A DNA stretch of 25,398 nt from an uncultured Mycoplasma sp. (GCA_947040465.1 CAMRBO010000003.1:1-25398); one strand, 5' to 3'. Shown: positions 8,298-18,489, counted from the first letter of the stretch. A program made the numbers and translations. Notes: generated from the sequence alone by a model not told the origin.

Positions 8298-8462
8298 TTA
8301 CTAAATTTTAAGAAGTTAATAAATAGTCAGAACATAATACAACTATTTTTATTAATAAATTTAAAATAGTATTTGGAAATATTGATATTAATTAATAACG
8401 GGATATCAAATTTTAATAACAGATTTTGTTAATTTAAAATTAATATAATATATTATTTAAAT

Positions 8463-10001
8463 ATGTTAACAAAATTTAAATTAAATTTCCCATCCAATAG
8501 ACAAAGATGAGGACAATTCACTATGACATCTTTGCCAATTATTTTTGCAGCAATGATTTTTGCATTAAACAGTTTTATTGATAATTTTATGGCTATTCCG
8601 ATCCCTAATGGTATTGATAAATTATCATATGCCAACACTTGAACTTCATTAGTCACAGGAATAATTGCAGCAACAACAGTGATTGGTTCATCATTATTTG
8701 GTCAATATTATGGAGCTAAAGACAGGGTCAATACCAGATATATTTTAAGAGCAAGAATATTAATATCACTTTTAATAACATCGTTATTCGCATTACCTGC
8801 TTTTATTGCTCCAGAATTTATGATAAATTTAGTGGGTAGTTTTAAAGTCGATCAGATTATCGTGACAGATTCAGCATTATACTTGAGAATAATTGCAGTA
8901 ACTTGAATGACTGGGGCATGAGGGTATACTTCAGCAATGATTATGAGAGAAGCAGGACACGGAAGAGCTTCGTTGATTTCATCAATTATTTCTTTGAGCA
9001 TTAATATTGCTTTAAATTCAATGTTTGTTTTTGGTTTTAAAACAGGAATATGATCATTAGCGGTTTCAACAATAATTTCTCAAATATTTTCTGTTGGTTT
9101 TAATATTGTTTTTGTATGATGAAAGAATAAAGAGTTGATAGTAAATCCATTAAAATTATTTTCCATATCATCTCAAATTTGGAAACAAATTTTAAGAAGG
9201 TCTTCTTCATTTGTATTTATGGCAGTTGGTTCAATAGCTGTATCAATTAGATTTATATTTTGAAATGCAAATTATTCTCCAGGGAATGTCGGTTCTAATC
9301 CTGAGTTTTTAATTTCAGCAGCCACAATTTTAGGTATTTCAGGAGCCGTTTTTAACATATTTTGGTCTACATTTGAATCAGTAGGCGCTAATACAACAAT
9401 TTTTGTTGGTCGGGAACTCGGGCATGGTAATTTAGAACAAGCAAAGATAAATGCCAAAGAACTACAGGGGTTTCATTTAATTATGGCTTTAATTATGGGT
9501 TCTTGTTTATTGGTTTTTTCTTTTATAATTCCTTCTATGACATTTTTAGCAGATGGATATAGACAGGGAACTATTTCCAGCTTAATTGATAAGGGTGTTA
9601 ATATGGAAGAAGCGATAATTATTGCTAACCAAGGAGTGACTGAGTATCTAGACTTATTGAAAATGACAATTTGACCACTTGCAGGTTATATGCCAATGTG
9701 AATTTGATATCAAACAAGAAGTAGATGTATTTCTGCTGGTGGTAAAACAAATATAACTTCTCTAGTTGATGCTTCTGGAGGGGTTGTTCAAACATGTTGA
9801 ATATCGATACTTGTTTTTGTTATAGTTCCTGCAACTGATCTTTCCTTTCCTATAGCATATACAATATTTTTTCTATCAGATATAACAAAAGTGATTGTTT
9901 ATGAATTGTTGTTCCATAAATTAAATTGAGGTAAAAATTTAACTTTAGAAACAAAAGATCCTGATACAATCTCTAATGAAAGTCAAAATATATCAATTTA
10001 A
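8463..10001 (+). CDS. MATE-family multidrug/toxin efflux transporter
   Basis: A 512-residue polytopic membrane protein, continuous only with many UGA-Trp codons. Many hydrophobic segments run the whole length, consistent with the twelve-helix MATE fold, and two family-like stretches are visible: the N-terminal LPIIFAAMIFALNSFIDNFM and the FVGRELGHGNLEQAK loop in the second half. MATE proteins export cationic drugs or metabolites in exchange for protons or sodium; the substrate here cannot be told. The ATG at 8463 is chosen because the P-x3-R-x-W stretch before the first helix is typical of the family. ATG 8523, nine bases after a GAGGA, is an alternative start but would cut into helix one. 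TATAAT at 8444-8449 is the likely -10. Confidence 0.85.
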
Positions 10002-10025
10002 ATATTAATATTAAAATTAAATTGA

Positions 10026-10031
10026 TATAAT
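10026..10031 (+). promoter_or_regulatory. Extended -10 promoter (TGATATAAT) of leuS
   Basis: TATAAT with an upstream TG at 10023-10024, i.e. an extended -10. The box ends eight bases before the leuS ATG and the intervening bases are almost all T and A with no Shine-Dalgarno sequence, predicting a leaderless message. Confidence 0.6.
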
Positions 10032-10039
10032 TTTTTATT

Positions 10040-11935
10040 ATGTATGAACATCTAAAAATTGAAAAAAAATGACAGAATTATTGAGAAAAAGAAAAGACAT
10101 TTAAAACAACATTTAATAAAAAACATAAATATTATGTTTTAGATATGTTTCCTTATCCATCAGGAACAGGTCTTCATGTAGGGCACCCTGAAGGATACAC
10201 TGCAACTGATATTATCGCTAGATATAAAAGGTTAAATAATTTTGATGTTTTACATCCTATGGGTTGAGATGCTTTTGGATTGCCAGCAGAACAATATGCT
10301 ATCCAAACAGGTAATGATCCAGCAACATTCACAAATGAAAATATTGATAAATTTAGAGTGCAGTTAAAATCATTAGGATTTTCATATGATTATGATAAAG
10401 AAATAAATACTACTGATCCAAAATATTATCGTTGAACACAATGAATATTTTCGCAAATGTACAAAAATGGATTAGCAGAAATTCAAGAAATAGATGTTAA
10501 TTGATGTGAAGGTCTAGGAACTGTCCTTGCTAATGAAGAAGTTTTGCAAGATAAAAATAACAATAACATTAGTGAAAGAGGAGGGTTTCCTGTTATCAAG
10601 AAACCCATGAAACAATGAGTTTTAAAAATAACTAACTATGCCGACAAACTATTAGAAGGTTTGGATGATTTAGATTGACCTAATTCATTAAAGTCTTTGC
10701 AAAGAAATTGAATTGGTAAAGAAGTTAAAGATGGAAAAACAACTTATCATTTAAGAGATTGAGTTTTTGCTCGTCAAAGATATTGAGGGGAACCGTTTCC
10801 GATTGCGTTTGATAAAGATAATAATATTTTATTAATTGAAGAATTAGTTGAATTACCAAAGATGGAAAATATTAAGAGTTCAGGAAACGGAGAAAGTCCG
10901 TTGTCAAATAATAAAGAATGGTTATATTTTGAACATGATGGAAAACAATATAGAAGAGATTCAAACACTATGCCACAATGAGCAGGCAGTTCTTGATATT
11001 ATTTAGGATATATTCTTAAAAATGATGATGGTTCATATTTAGATCTTGATTCTAAAGAAGCTTATGAAAGATTTCAAAAATGATTACCAGTAGATTTATA
11101 TATTGGTGGTCAAGAACACGCGGTTCTTCATTTGTTGTATGCAAGATTTTGACATAAAGTTCTTTTTGATTTAAAAATTGTTCCAACTTCAGAACCTTTT
11201 TTAAAATTGATTAATCAAGGAATGATTTTAGGTAATGACAATCAAAAAATGTCAAAATCAAAAGGCAATGTAATTGATCCAACTATAATAATAAATTCAC
11301 ATGGAGCAGATACGCTAAGAATTTACGAGATGTTTATGGGCCCTTTAACGGACACAAAACCTTGAAGTGATAAAGCGCTCGATGGAACAAAAAAATGATT
11401 AGACAGAGTTTGAAGAATTGTTAGAAAATATATCAATCAAGAATATAAAATAGATTTTAATATAATTGATGATGTTTTGGAATCAAATTACAATATATTA
11501 ATCAAAGAAGTAACGAAAAATATTGAAGAAACCAAATTTAATATTGCAATCTCAAACTTCATGGTTTATATAAATTATTTTTATAAAATAACAACTATAT
11601 CACACAAAAAATATTTAATAAATTTTTTGATTTTGTTATCTACATTTGCTCCACATATGGCAGAAGAACTTTTAGAACAATTGGATGAAAAGCAATTATC
11701 ACAACAATCGTGACCTTCTCATGATGAAACAAAAATAACTTTGGAAGAATTAAGCGTGGTTGTTCAAGTTGATGGAAAATTGAGAGGAAATATTAAAATC
11801 GAAAAATCGATATCAGAAGATGATTTGATCATTAAAGCTAAGCAAGAGATTAATGTTGCAAAATTTTTACTTGATAAAAAAATTATTAAAATAATAGTTA
11901 TAAAAAATAAAATAATCAATTTTGTTATTAAATAA
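10040..11935 (+). CDS. leuS: Leucyl-tRNA synthetase lacking the CP1 editing domain
   Basis: Charges tRNA-Leu with leucine. The frame from ATG 10040 to 11935 encodes 631 residues, more than 150 fewer than most bacterial LeuRS. The class I signatures are intact: HVGH at 46-49 and KMSKS at 403-407. Other LeuRS landmarks include WDAFGLPAEQYA, ERGGFPV, RQRYWGEPFPI, YIGGQEHAVLHLLYARFW and the C-terminal VVQVDGKLRGN. The deletion is sharp: RNWIGK (222-227) is joined by about nine residues (228-236) to HLRDW (237-241), where other LeuRS carry the CP1 domain of about 180 residues that hydrolyses mischarged tRNA-Leu. No frameshift or stop interrupts the gene, so this is a genuine compact enzyme. Several UGA-Trp codons are needed. 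Confidence 0.96.
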
Positions 11936-11949
11936 ATCTTTATAACTTA

Positions 11950-11955
11950 TATAAT
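11950..11955 (+). promoter_or_regulatory. Promoter -10 box for the aminopeptidase pair
   Basis: TATAAT 34 bases before the ATG at 11990. The leader contains AAGGAA (11979-11984), five bases before the start, so this is a conventional leadered promoter. Confidence 0.5.
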
Positions 11956-11989
11956 ATTTAATATCACTCATTACAAAAAAGGAACAAAT

Positions 11990-13363
11990 ATGAAATTAGT
12001 AAATAAAGAAAATTTGAAATCATTTAAAATAAAAGGATTTTTTAACACGGCAAAAATACAAGAAGAAAACTTGCTTAAAAATAAATTTTCAATAACAGAA
12101 TTCCCAGATAAAAAAATAGCATATATATATTTAGGAGATGAAGACAAATTTGAAATTTCTTCACTAAAATTAGCTGCAAGTAAAATAATTGATTTAAAAA
12201 CAAGAGAATTTGAAATAGATGCAAAATCATTTGTAACAAAAAAAGTAACTGAAGAGACAGTGGTTAAAGTATTTGTTGATAAGTTTGAATATATAGCAGG
12301 AGATGGATTATATTCTGCTAAAACATCTAAAAAAGAAGAAGTTATTAATTTAACTATTTTCTCTCAAGACAGTAAAATGAATAAAATAGCAGAGGATACA
12401 TTATTTCTTGCTAAAGCTGTTAATGTTGCGAGAAAATTTCAAGCAACACCTCCAAATGTTTGTAATTCTGAATGATTAGCAAATGAAATGTCCAAATTAT
12501 TGAAGGTACATGGTTCAAAAATAAGTCTTAAAATTTTGAATAAAAAAGAAATTGAAGATGAGAATATGGGTTTATTTCTTTCTGTTAATGCTGGATCAGC
12601 TTATGAAGCAAGACTTGTTACTGTAGAATACAATGGGAATCCATCTTCTAAATCTAAAACAGTATATATCGGAAAAGGAATTACTTTTGATACTGGTGGT
12701 TACAATTTGAAACCTTCCAATTCTATTCAAGGTATGAAATATGATATGTCAGGTGCGGCAATTTGTTTTTCTGCAATGAATTCAATTATTGAATTATCTC
12801 CCAAAACAAATGTTTCAATGGTATTGCCATTAACAGATAATAGAATTTCATCAGTTGCTTCGTTGCCAGATTCTATTTATACATCTATGAGTGGAAAAAC
12901 GGTAGAAGTAAATAATACTGATGCTGAAGGAAGATTGATTCTTGCTGATGCAATAACATATGCTATCAAAAAATTTAATCCAACAAGAATAATTGATGTT
13001 GCTACACTAACAGGAGCAATAGTTGTTTCATTAGGTTCTACATATACAGGTGCATGAGCAACAACGGAAAAAGCGTGAAACGATTTATTAGAAGCATCAA
13101 CACAACAAAATGAATTGGTATGAAGAATGCCTTTCCATAATGATTATTTGAAAAACATTAAGAAATCAAATTTTGCTGATTACAAAAATACTGATTTAAC
13201 TGGGAAAGGTGGGTCTTGTTCTGCTGCAATGTTTTTAAAAGAATTTACAGATAACAAAGAATATATTCATTTAGATATAGCTGGTTCGGGTGGTGAAGGA
13301 GATAATCCTACTGGAATTATGGTCAAAACTTTAGTTCAATTGGCATTAAACTCCAAAGACTAA
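11990..13363 (+). CDS. pepA: Leucyl aminopeptidase (M17 family), copy 1
   Basis: Cytosolic two-metal aminopeptidase releasing N-terminal residues from peptides, useful to an organism that imports peptides. It is 457 residues, continuous when UGA at 12473, 13055, 13076 and 13121 is Trp. The catalytic domain is complete by comparison with the known PepA active site: Lys229 (IGKG), Asp234 (ITFD), Asp252 (MKYDM), and Asp311 and Glu313 in NTDAEGR as metal ligands, with Lys241 (LKPS) and Arg315 as catalytic residues. The Gly-rich GKGGSCSAA and HLDIAG segments near the C-terminus are also normal. It has a good ribosome binding site and lies three bases before a second, diverged copy. Confidence 0.95.
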
Positions 13364-13366
13364 TTT

Positions 13367-14701
13367 ATGAAAATAATAAAATCAAAATCAAACAAGAAAT
13401 TTGTACTCATTGCTGAATTTAATAATGAAAATGCTTTCGGACAAATAATTGAAAATGCTTCAAATTCAATAAGTACAATTTTTTTGGGTAAAAAATCAGA
13501 ATTCACAGTAAATAAACTTTCCAAAGTAATAGAAATTCTTTTTCTAAATTCAAAAAGAAGTTATGAAATAATGGTGAGTTCTTTTCAAACAAATATTATA
13601 AAAGAAGAAGAAGTTGTTAGACAATTTATTGAACAAAACATTTTGATAAACGGTAAAAAATTTTCAAAAAAAACATGTGATAAAAAAATTAAGCAAACTT
13701 ATAGTGTAATTTCTAAAAAAATGATAATATCAGATTTTAGTGAAACAATCTTATTGGCTACACAAATGTCTTTTGTCCGCTATTTTCAAAATATGCCTGC
13801 CAATTTGTGCACCATAGATTTTTTGACAAATGAATTAAAAGGAATATTTTCTAATTCAAAAAAAGTAAAAACAAACATTCTGACCAAAAATGATTTAGAA
13901 AAATTAGGAATGAATTTAATTCTTTCTGTTAATGAGGGTTCAAAACAAAATGCTAAAGTTATAGTTTGTGAATATAATAATAATCCTAGTTCTAAAAAGA
14001 AAATTGCAATAATTGGTAAAGGTATTATTTTTGATTCAGGTGGTTATGACCTCAAAAGAGGAAAAAACATGTTAGGTATGAAATATGATATGTCAGGTGC
14101 AGTTGTGGCAGCATACATTCTTGACACAATTGATAAATTAAATTTAAAAACAAATGTTTCTATTGTTTTACCAATTACAGATAATTTAGTAGACTCAAAC
14201 GCAACTCTTCCAGAATCCATTATTACATCCATGAGTGGAAAAACCGTTGAAATAGCAAACACTGATGCTGAAGGTCGTTTAATATTGGCGGATGGATTAA
14301 CTTATGCATCTCGAGAATTGAAAGCAAGTCTTTTGATTGATATTTCTACATTAACTGGTTCTGTTATTTATGCATTGGGTCACTTATATACAGGAGTTTG
14401 ATCTTCAACAGATAAAAATTGAAATTTAATTGAAAAGTCAGCAAAACATTCAAATGAAAAAGTGTGAAGAATGCCACTAGATTCAGATTATGATGAGTCA
14501 CTTTCTAAAAAAACATTTGCTGATGTTGCTTCTTGTTCTAATACAGAATATAGTGATTGTAATATAGCTGCTTCTTGACTATATTCATTTGCAGATAACA
14601 AAGAATATATACATTTTGACATAGCAGGAACGGCAGACATTAATGAAAATGGAAAATCTCCAATGATTAAAACAATTGTAGAATTTGTTAAGAATTACTA
14701 A
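13367..14701 (+). CDS. Leucyl aminopeptidase (M17 family), copy 2, diverged
   Basis: Tandem paralogue of the preceding aminopeptidase, 444 residues, with UGA-Trp at 14399 and elsewhere. The metal ligands and catalytic residues by position are kept: Lys218, Asp223, Asp241, Asp300, Glu302, plus Lys230 and Arg304, with the NTDAEGR signature. Differences from copy 1 are an unrelated N-terminal 120 residues, Arg231 instead of Pro after the catalytic Lys, and loss of the GKGGS glycine segment, replaced by a Ser/Asn/Cys-rich stretch (VASCSNTEYSDCN). It may therefore have a different substrate range, or be a partner subunit in the hexamer. The start lacks a clear ribosome binding site and follows the previous stop by three bases, so translational coupling is likely. 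Its stop codon overlaps that of the convergent lipoprotein gene. Confidence 0.92.
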
Positions 14702-15711
14702 ATTTTAGTTTTATATGTAATGTACGAACATTCAAGATCAATGATAATATCTTTAACTTTTTCTTTGTCATGTTCTATATCATCATCATCTTTATATTTT
14801 TTATATTTCAAATAATCTTCTCAAGTGTAATTGATATAAGTTGATGTAATTACATTGTTAGTTTTAAAAAGAAAAACAGGTTTATATTTAGTGTTATCAG
14901 ATTTATGTTGTCTAAAATCAAGAGTAAATGTTGACCTTTTGGCATCACTTTCTGTAAGGCCTCCTATAGTTCCATCTGTTGAATATGAATTCAAATTTGA
15001 TTGCTTTAATATACTAGTTATTCCATCATTTTGCTCATTAACATATCATTTTGAACTTTGATATTTATCTTGAATATTAGGTTTATCAATACTGCTATCA
15101 TTTTGGTAAAAATATCCACCACCTGTCGGTTTTATTAAAATTTCTCTTAACTTACCACCTTCTTTTAGTTTGAAAGAAGTGGTTCATTCTCATTGATTTG
15201 GTGTGCCCTCTTCTTTTAGTTTTAATATAATTTCAGGGTCAATGATTTCTGCAAGTAAATTATCAATATTTTCAAATTTCTTTTCATCAGATATATTAGA
15301 TTCACCTGTGATAAAGTCTTTCAATTTATCTAGAGCTATTTTTCTATCACCAATAGCTTCCATTTCTTCAAATTTGTCATCAATGATGTCTGTAACACTA
15401 TATAGAGAATCATAAATTGAAGCCAAAAAATAAATTTGTAGTTTTTCTTTAAATAAAGAATTATTTCCAATTTCTCTTTTTATCAATTCATTAATGTTGT
15501 TTGTAGTTTTTTTATTGAAAGAATTACTAACATCTTTATCTTCTCCAGACAGTAAATTAAATAGATTATTAAAACCATTTTTGTTCCCAGTTTCTAGAAC
15601 TGTTGTTTCTAATCTAATAGGAGCTGTTTCATCTGTGGAGCAAGATGACAAAACAACAATTGGTAAAATTGATATTAATAAAGTTGAAGAAAAAAGATTT
15701 TTAATTTTCAA
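14698..15711 (-). CDS. Putative surface lipoprotein
   Basis: A 337-residue product obtained by reading three UGA codons (plus-strand 15190-15192, 15184-15186, 15046-15048) and one more at 14821-14823 as Trp. The first 24 residues are a lipoprotein signal: MKIK, a hydrophobic core, then the lipobox LSSC with Cys24 as the lipid attachment site. The mature part starts STDET and is hydrophilic, with no second membrane segment; a DDDD run sits near the C-terminus. It is expected to be anchored on the outer face of the membrane, but the function is unknown. The start is TTG at 15711, placed by GGGGAG five bases upstream. The stop TAG (14700-14698) overlaps the TAA of the convergent aminopeptidase. 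Confidence 0.88.
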
Positions 15712-15716
15712 AATAA

Positions 15717-15722
15717 CTCCCC
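15717..15722 (-). promoter_or_regulatory. Ribosome binding site fixing the TTG start of the lipoprotein gene
   Basis: GGGGAG on the minus strand, five bases before TTG 15711. There is no ATG or GTG near the signal peptide that would be an alternative. Confidence 0.6.
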
Positions 15723-15740
15723 TATATATTTAATTATGTA

Positions 15741-15749
15741 ATTATACCA
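15741..15749 (-). promoter_or_regulatory. Extended -10 promoter (TGGTATAAT) of the lipoprotein gene
   Basis: TATAAT at 15746-15741 preceded by TG at 15749-15748. It sits back to back with the ftsY promoter; the whole divergent region is only 87 bases long. Confidence 0.55.
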
Positions 15750-15784
15750 TAAAAATATTTTGTCCATTTTCAAAACATTTTTTA

Positions 15785-15790
15785 TATAAT
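15785..15790 (+). promoter_or_regulatory. Promoter -10 box of ftsY
   Basis: TATAAT ends eight bases before the ftsY ATG with no ribosome binding site between them, predicting a leaderless message. TTGTCC at 15760-15765 is a possible -35 with a 19-base spacer. Confidence 0.6.
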
Positions 15791-15798
15791 TCAAATAT

Positions 15799-16935
15799 AT
15801 GAGTTTCTTCAAAAAAATAAAAGACAAATTATTTAAGACAAATAACATTGAAAATAATGAAAAAAAAGATTTGAAAATAAAGTCAACAGATGTTATTGAT
15901 ATACAAATTAGTAAAGAAAAAGACAAAATTGTCAAAATTCAAGAAAAAATAGATAAAAAAGAAGAAAAACAAAGAAAGAAAATCCTTCTAAAAGAAAATA
16001 AGATTAATAAATATGTTTCAGGCTTGTCAAAAAGTGGTAATAATTTTAGTCAAAAAATAATAGAATTGCAAAATAAGCACAATGAAATAGATGACAATTT
16101 TTTTGAAGAACTTGAAGAAATATTAATTATGTCAGATATATCAGTTAATCTTGTAATAACGATAATTGATGAAATTAAAAAAGAGGTAAAAACCGAAAAT
16201 GTAATAGATAAACATTTAATTAATGAAATCATCGCTGACAAAATGTTCGTTATTTATGCTAATCAATCAATTGTAGACACAACATTAAAGATTTATAATG
16301 AAGGATTAAATGTTTTATTGATTGTAGGGATAAATGGTTCTGGAAAAACAACATCAATTGCAAAAATTGCCAATAAATTAATCCAAGAAGGCAAGAAGGT
16401 TTTGATAGCTGCGGCCGACACTTTTAGGGCTGGCGCTGTTGAACAATTAAAAATTTGAGCTGATAGAGTGGGTGCTAGTATTGTTCTTCCGGAGAAAGAG
16501 GGTGCAGATCCATCATCAGTCGTTTATAAGAGTTTAACTTTAGCTGAAGAAGGAAATTATGATATTCTTATTGTCGATACTGCCGGAAGATTGCAAAATA
16601 AAATAAACCTTATGAATGAATTAGCAAAAATGAATGGAATAATTAAAAAATTTATTCCAGATGCGCCACATGAATCACTTTTAGTTTTAGATGCAACAAC
16701 TGGTCAAAATGGTGTATTGCAAGCGAAAAGTTTTAAAGAAGTAACCCCTCTAACAGGAATAATTTTAACGAAAATGGATGGAACATCAAATGGAGGCATA
16801 ATACTTTCAATTAAAGATCAACTAGATATTGATGTTAAGTTAATAGGTTTGGGTGAAAAAATTGATGACCTTCAAGAATTTGATTTAGACGCATATATTT
16901 ACGGTTTAACAAAAGGATTAATGTTAAATGATTAA
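15799..16935 (+). CDS. ftsY: Signal recognition particle receptor FtsY
   Basis: Docks ribosome-SRP complexes at the membrane through a GTP-dependent complex with Ffh. The 378-residue product has a very Lys/Glu-rich N-terminal region (about 1-75), then the helical N domain and the GTPase domain. G motifs: GINGSGKTT (177-185), DTFRAGA (207-213), DTAGR (260-264) and TKMDG (324-328), ending in the GLGEKIDDLQEFD segment. Trp220 is encoded by UGA. Asn331 stands where FtsY usually has Lys in the AKGG motif. The ATG is close behind a TATAAT box with no ribosome binding site. The last eight bases overlap ylxM. Confidence 0.96.
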
Positions 16936-17158
16936 TAATGCAGAGGAAAAAACTAAGGAAAGAGAAGAATTGGTAAATACTTTTATCAAATTTGATTTTG
17001 TTTTAACTCAAAATCAAAAACAAATAATGCACTTATATTATATTGAGGATTTATCGATGGGTGAAATAGCAGAAATTGTTGTAACTACAAGAAGTGCGGT
17101 TTTTGATGCAATTGATAAGTCTAGAAAAAAACTTAAACCATTTATAAATTCAAAATAA
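16928..17158 (+). CDS. ylxM: YlxM/UPF0122-family helix-turn-helix protein
   Basis: A 76-residue protein shaped like region 4 of a sigma factor. LTQNQKQIMHLYYIEDLSMGEIAEIVVTTRSAVFDAIDKSRKKL matches the UPF0122 pattern of a first helix, then a helix-turn-helix, but is written here only as a description across residues 27-69. In Bacillus this gene lies in ftsY-ylxM-ffh and has been linked to the signal recognition particle; here ffh does not follow. It overlaps ftsY by eight bases, so the two are surely co-transcribed and probably translationally coupled. It is somewhat shorter than typical members (about 110 residues), ending soon after the helix-turn-helix. Confidence 0.85.
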   Translation: MINNAEEKTKEREELVNTFIKFDFVLTQNQKQIMHLYYIEDLSMGEIAEIVVTTRSAVFDAIDKSRKKLKPFINSK

Positions 17159-17173
17159 TAACACGTTTTATAT

Positions 17174-17179
17174 TATAAT
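17174..17179 (+). promoter_or_regulatory. Promoter -10 box of pyrH-frr-cdsA
   Basis: TATAAT 30 bases before the pyrH ATG. The leader carries AAAGGTG (17198-17204), five bases before the start. Confidence 0.5.
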
Positions 17180-17209
17180 TAATTAAAATATTGTATTAAA
17201 GGTGTATGT

Positions 17210-17926
17210 ATGAAATATAAAAGAATACTGTTAAAGTTATCCGGGGAATGATTAGCAAATAAAGAAAAATCTCTTTCAATTGATTATTCATTAGTTGATG
17301 GGATAGCTGTTCAACTAAAAAAACTTATAGAACAAAATATTGAAGTAGCGATAGTTATTGGTGGAGGAAATTTTTGAAGAGGCGCGAGTGCTGAAAAAAA
17401 TGGAATTCCGAGAAATAGAGCTGATTATATTGGAATGTTAGCAACGATTATGAATGCTTTAGCTCTTCAATCAGGTTTTGAAAAAAACGGTCTTAAATGT
17501 AGAGTTCAATCATCAATTAATATTGATCCCAAAGTAGCAGAAAATTACATTACAGAAAAAGCGATAAAATATTTGAGTTCTGGAGAGATTGTAATTTTTT
17601 CTGCTGGAACTGGAAGACCTTATTTTACAACCGATACCGCGGCAACTTTGGTAGCCTCTGAAATTAAAGCGGATATAATTTTATTAGGTAAAAATAATAC
17701 AAAAGGAATTTATGATTCTGACCCTAATATTAATTTTGATGCAAAAATATATTCAGAAATTTCATATGATGAAATTTTATCAAAAAATTTAAAAGTTATT
17801 GATTCAACAGCTGCAACAATGGCGAGAGATAATAATATAAATTCTTTGGTGTTTGACATTGGTACAAAAAACTCTATATTAAATGTTTTGGAAGAAAAAG
17901 GAATATTTACAAAGGTTCATAAATAA
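17210..17926 (+). CDS. pyrH: UMP kinase
   Basis: Phosphorylates UMP to UDP; bacterial hexameric enzyme of the amino-acid kinase fold, 238 residues as usual. KRILLKLSGEWL at the start, GGGNFWRG in the nucleotide-binding loop, the FSAGTGRPYFTTDTAA segment for UMP binding, and LLGKNNTKGIYDSDP are all family hallmarks. UGA encodes Trp in both SGEW and NFWRG. The ATG at 17210 is confirmed by AAAGGTG five bases upstream; the ATG at 17206 is out of frame and closes at once. Its TAA overlaps the frr ATG by one base (TAATG), and pyrH-frr is a classic bacterial pair. Confidence 0.97.
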
Positions 17927-18477
17927 TGGAATATGAATTATATGAAATGGGATTGATTGATGAGCTTAAAGAGTCTGTTAATTTTTTAGAAAAACAACTT
18001 TCAAGAGTTTCTTCTTCTGGAGCCAATCCTCAACTAATTAATAATTTACAAATTAAATATTATGAAGAGTTGACTTCAGTTGGTGAACTTTGCACTATAA
18101 CCATTCCGGAAGCACAACAATTATTGGTTAAACCATTTGATAAAGAAACATTGAGAGATATTTATAAAATGATAGAAAAACAAAATTATCAAATTTCTCT
18201 AGTTGATGAAGGTCATCAACTAAGAATTATTTTTCCTTTATTAACAACAGAAAAAAGAAGAGAATCTGTTAAACAATTGTCAACAATTAAAGAGACTACA
18301 AAAGTTAAGATTAGAAACTCTAGACAATCTATTTTAAAGTCAATGAAATCTGATGAAGAATTGAGTGAAGATATTTTGAAAAATTTCAAAATAGAAGTTC
18401 AAAAAATAATTGATTATTACAATGATATAATAGATAAAAAAGTCAAAATTAAAGAGGAAGAATTAATGAAATTATAA
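17926..18477 (+). CDS. frr: Ribosome recycling factor
   Basis: Splits post-termination ribosomes together with EF-G. The 183-residue length is exactly that of the family, and it follows pyrH with a TAATG overlap. Recognisable segments are the SSSGANPQLINNLQIKYY stretch, ISLVDEGHQLRIIFPLLTTEKRRE with the invariant LT-x-ERR-like core, and the charged C-terminal helix (VKIRNSRQS onward). The N-terminal R-x-GRA motif is replaced by RVSSSGA, a modest departure. The ribosome binding site of cdsA overlaps its stop codon. Confidence 0.95.
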   Translation: MEYELYEMGLIDELKESVNFLEKQLSRVSSSGANPQLINNLQIKYYEELTSVGELCTITIPEAQQLLVKPFDKETLRDIYKMIEKQNYQISLVDEGHQLRIIFPLLTTEKRRESVKQLSTIKETTKVKIRNSRQSILKSMKSDEELSEDILKNFKIEVQKIIDYYNDIIDKKVKIKEEELMKL

Positions 18478-18483
18478 AGGAGG
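18476..18483 (+). promoter_or_regulatory. Consensus Shine-Dalgarno of cdsA
   Basis: AAAGGAGG overlaps the frr stop codon (TAA 18475-18477) and lies six bases before the cdsA ATG. It is the strongest ribosome binding site in the window and stands out against the genes that have none. Confidence 0.75.
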
Positions 18484-18489
18484 CTATTT

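Noticed and set aside
8523..8525. Alternative start for the MATE transporter, preceded by GAGGA
   Set aside because: Starting here would remove the conserved P-x3-R-x-W stretch typical of the family N-terminus; the upstream ATG 8463 fits better, although the ribosome binding site favours the downstream one, so some doubt remains.
10001..10012. Perfect 12-base palindrome AATATTAATATT after the MATE gene stop codon
   Set aside because: It has no loop, is purely A and T, and has no trailing T-run; palindromes of this composition are expected by chance in such AT-rich DNA, so I do not call it a terminator or operator.
14855..15061. Plus-strand open frame of 68 codons in the region of the lipoprotein gene
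   Set aside because: Translating the minus strand through UGA codons shows the lipoprotein frame runs unbroken to TAG at 14698, so this plus-strand frame is a shadow.
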